Below are positions 13,850-15,344 of a stretch of DNA of 15,344 nt, piece by piece. The notes beneath the pieces were generated by a model. The model did not search any database. It was given only the letters and a program-made list of their open reading frames with translations, and was not told where the DNA came from. A program made the translations under genes and the position numbers. The stretch lies in assembly GCA_902489595.1 (NCBI GenBank), contig CABUAS010000041.1:1-15344 (forward strand), in the 5' to 3' direction. The stretch's first letter is position 1. Every line of letters begins with the position of its first letter. Source of the DNA: an uncultured Oscillospiraceae bacterium. Its GTDB lineage: Bacteria > Bacillota > Clostridia > Oscillospirales > Acutalibacteraceae.

Positions 13850-15295
13850 ATGGATAAGTATAAAAAACTTGCCTCCAATACCATAATTTTTGCAATAGGC
13901 ACGTTTTCGTCAAAGCTGCTTTCGGTTGTTCTGACATTCTTTTATACCCGTGTGCTTGCAACAGGTGATTTCGGCGGTGCAACGCTTATACAGAATGCCG
14001 TTAATATTCTTGTGCCTATCGTAACGCTTGCCGTAAATTCGGCGTGCCTGCGTTTTGCACTTGATAAACAGCACGGCAAAAAAAGCGTTTTCACAACAGG
14101 GCTTACAACTACACTTGTAGGCTTTATGGTTTTCTGCCTGTTTTATCCGCTTGTTGCAAAAATCAATATCAATGACTTCAATCTCGGTCAGTATGCAATC
14201 CTGCTGTATTTAATGCTGCTCGGCTCGTCACTCCGCCAGCTGGTGCAGCAGTTTGTGCGTGGTTCGGGTTTTGTAAAACTTTATGCAATAGACGGCGTTA
14301 TTGCCACTGCAACTTCAGCAGGCTTTACATTCCTGTATCTCGGTGCGTTCAAATGGGGAATTTACGGCTATATTATGGCGATTTTCACAAGTGATGTTTT
14401 GTCTGTAATTTTTATGGGCACAATGATAAAACTATGGAAGGGCATTGATTTGCGCCACGGCCTTAACAGACAGACCTCCGTACCGATGCTTAAATACTGT
14501 ATTCCGCTTATTCCGACTATCATCCTTTGGTGGATAATTAATGTGTCCGACCAATATATGGTAACGTATTTCAGCGGCGTTTCCCTGAGCGGACTTTATA
14601 CTGCCGCTTATAAAATTCCGAATTTTGTTACGATTTTTGCGTCAATTTTCATTGATGCGTGGCAGCTGTCGGCAGTTGATGAATACGACAACGACGGAAA
14701 GTCGGAATTTTTCACCAAAGTGTTTAAAGCGTACAGCGGTGCGCTGATTTCAACCGCAAGCCTGCTTATAATTTTCTCAAGAATTATTACCGATTTTTAT
14801 CTCGGCGAAGAATACTATGAATCGTGGCGTTATGTGCCGATTCTTGTTATTGCAACAACATTTTCGTGCTTTGTCAATTTTTATGCGTCTGTTTATATGG
14901 CAGAAAAAAAGAGCGTTCTTTCAATGCTTACGGCAGGAACGGGCGCAATAGTCAATATCATTTTAAATCTTATATTGATACCCAAATTCAATGCTTTCGG
15001 TGCTGCAATCGCAACGGCAGTTGCCTTTATTACGGTGTTCATTTTAAGAATTTTCAACACAAAAAAATATGTAAATATCAAGATAAATTATCCCGTATTT
15101 TTAGTTTCCGCCGTATTGCTTGCTGCAATGGCAGTTGTTATGATTAATGAAATCGGCGGCGGCCAGTGGCCGAGCTTCTTTATAACACTTGCACTCGGTG
15201 CAGTTGTTATTCTGATTAATTTAAGGTCTGTTATAGATATTGTTAAACTTCTTCTCGGTAAATTTTTTAAAAAGAAAAAGACTAAAGAGAAGTAA
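13850..15295 (+). CDS. Oligosaccharide flippase family (Wzx/MATE-like) membrane protein
   Basis: A 481-residue protein with 12 to 14 predicted membrane helices, of the polysaccharide-export flippase group. The N-terminus, KLASNTIIFAIGTFSSKLLS (6-25), is the typical first-helix pattern, followed by LTFFYTRVLATGDFGGA. Such proteins flip undecaprenyl-diphosphate-linked glycans across the membrane for capsule or wall polymer assembly. The tail is very basic (KKKKTKEK). The ribosome binding site AGGAGA (13832-13837) is rather far (12 bases) from the ATG. The gene lies 30 bases behind proA with no room for a promoter, so it probably shares the proBA transcript, an unrelated function. No glycosyltransferases surround it. 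The substrate is unknown. Beyond its stop only 49 AT-rich bases remain, with no clear terminator. Confidence 0.88.
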   Translation: MDKYKKLASNTIIFAIGTFSSKLLSVVLTFFYTRVLATGDFGGATLIQNAVNILVPIVTLAVNSACLRFALDKQHGKKSVFTTGLTTTLVGFMVFCLFYPLVAKININDFNLGQYAILLYLMLLGSSLRQLVQQFVRGSGFVKLYAIDGVIATATSAGFTFLYLGAFKWGIYGYIMAIFTSDVLSVIFMGTMIKLWKGIDLRHGLNRQTSVPMLKYCIPLIPTIILWWIINVSDQYMVTYFSGVSLSGLYTAAYKIPNFVTIFASIFIDAWQLSAVDEYDNDGKSEFFTKVFKAYSGALISTASLLIIFSRIITDFYLGEEYYESWRYVPILVIATTFSCFVNFYASVYMAEKKSVLSMLTAGTGAIVNIILNLILIPKFNAFGAAIATAVAFITVFILRIFNTKKYVNIKINYPVFLVSAVLLAAMAVVMINEIGGGQWPSFFITLALGAVVILINLRSVIDIVKLLLGKFFKKKKTKEK

Positions 15296-15344
15296 AAAAC
15301 ATAATATATATTGTAACTTACTATTGAAATAATCAATTTTTTAG

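Overview
The window looks like chromosomal DNA of a low-GC, spore-lineage Clostridia (Firmicutes), most likely a gut or rumen relative of Ruminococcus or Oscillospiraceae. This is an inference from gene content, not a taxonomic test. Supporting signs are spore genes (cotJA, cotJB, ypeB), a Bacillus-type MazF/EndoA toxin, GtrA/GtrB surface-glycan genes, an SLH-anchored wall hydrolase, an arabinan-degrading lipoprotein, a dockerin-like Ca-binding repeat, strong AGGAGG-type ribosome binding sites and TTGACA/TATAAT-type promoters. I see no phage, insertion sequence, CRISPR array, tRNA or rRNA.

Layout. Positions 56-1472 hold a GtrB-type glycosyltransferase overlapping a GtrA membrane protein, closed by a terminator. 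Positions 1514-3421 hold a promoter, a secreted glucosaminidase-like protein with an SH3 domain placed inside the catalytic region and three SLH repeats, then a terminator. Positions 3431-3876 (minus) carry cotJA-cotJB with no cotJC. Divergent from them is a mazF without an adjacent antitoxin (4068-4409) and a terminator. A second promoter drives dut plus a GH43 arabinanase lipoprotein (4519-6711). A third, near-consensus promoter drives rpsU (6861-7037, only 58 codons), followed by aroQ, efp and an acidic Cys-rich zinc-ribbon protein up to 8566. Weak hairpins separate rpsU from aroQ and this cluster from the next gene, a secreted protein with one dockerin-like repeat (8635-9741).

Positions 9742-9933 are a cluster of palindromes; one is a covarying relative of the hairpin at 3361-3386. 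On the minus strand lie a small Ala/Asp-rich lipoprotein with an 11-residue periodicity and ypeB without sleB beside it. Divergent from ypeB is a proB-proA-flippase operon (11804-15295).

Working together: proBA makes proline from glutamate. The rpsU/aroQ/efp cluster joins translation functions to shikimate synthesis. GtrB/GtrA and the terminal flippase serve cell-surface glycan. CotJ and YpeB point to sporulation and germination. Nothing here is a clear new multi-gene system. The strongest oddities are the nested SH3 domain, the covarying hairpin repeat, the Asp/Cys cluster, the periodic lipoprotein beside ypeB, and the missing usual partners (CotJC, MazE, SleB).
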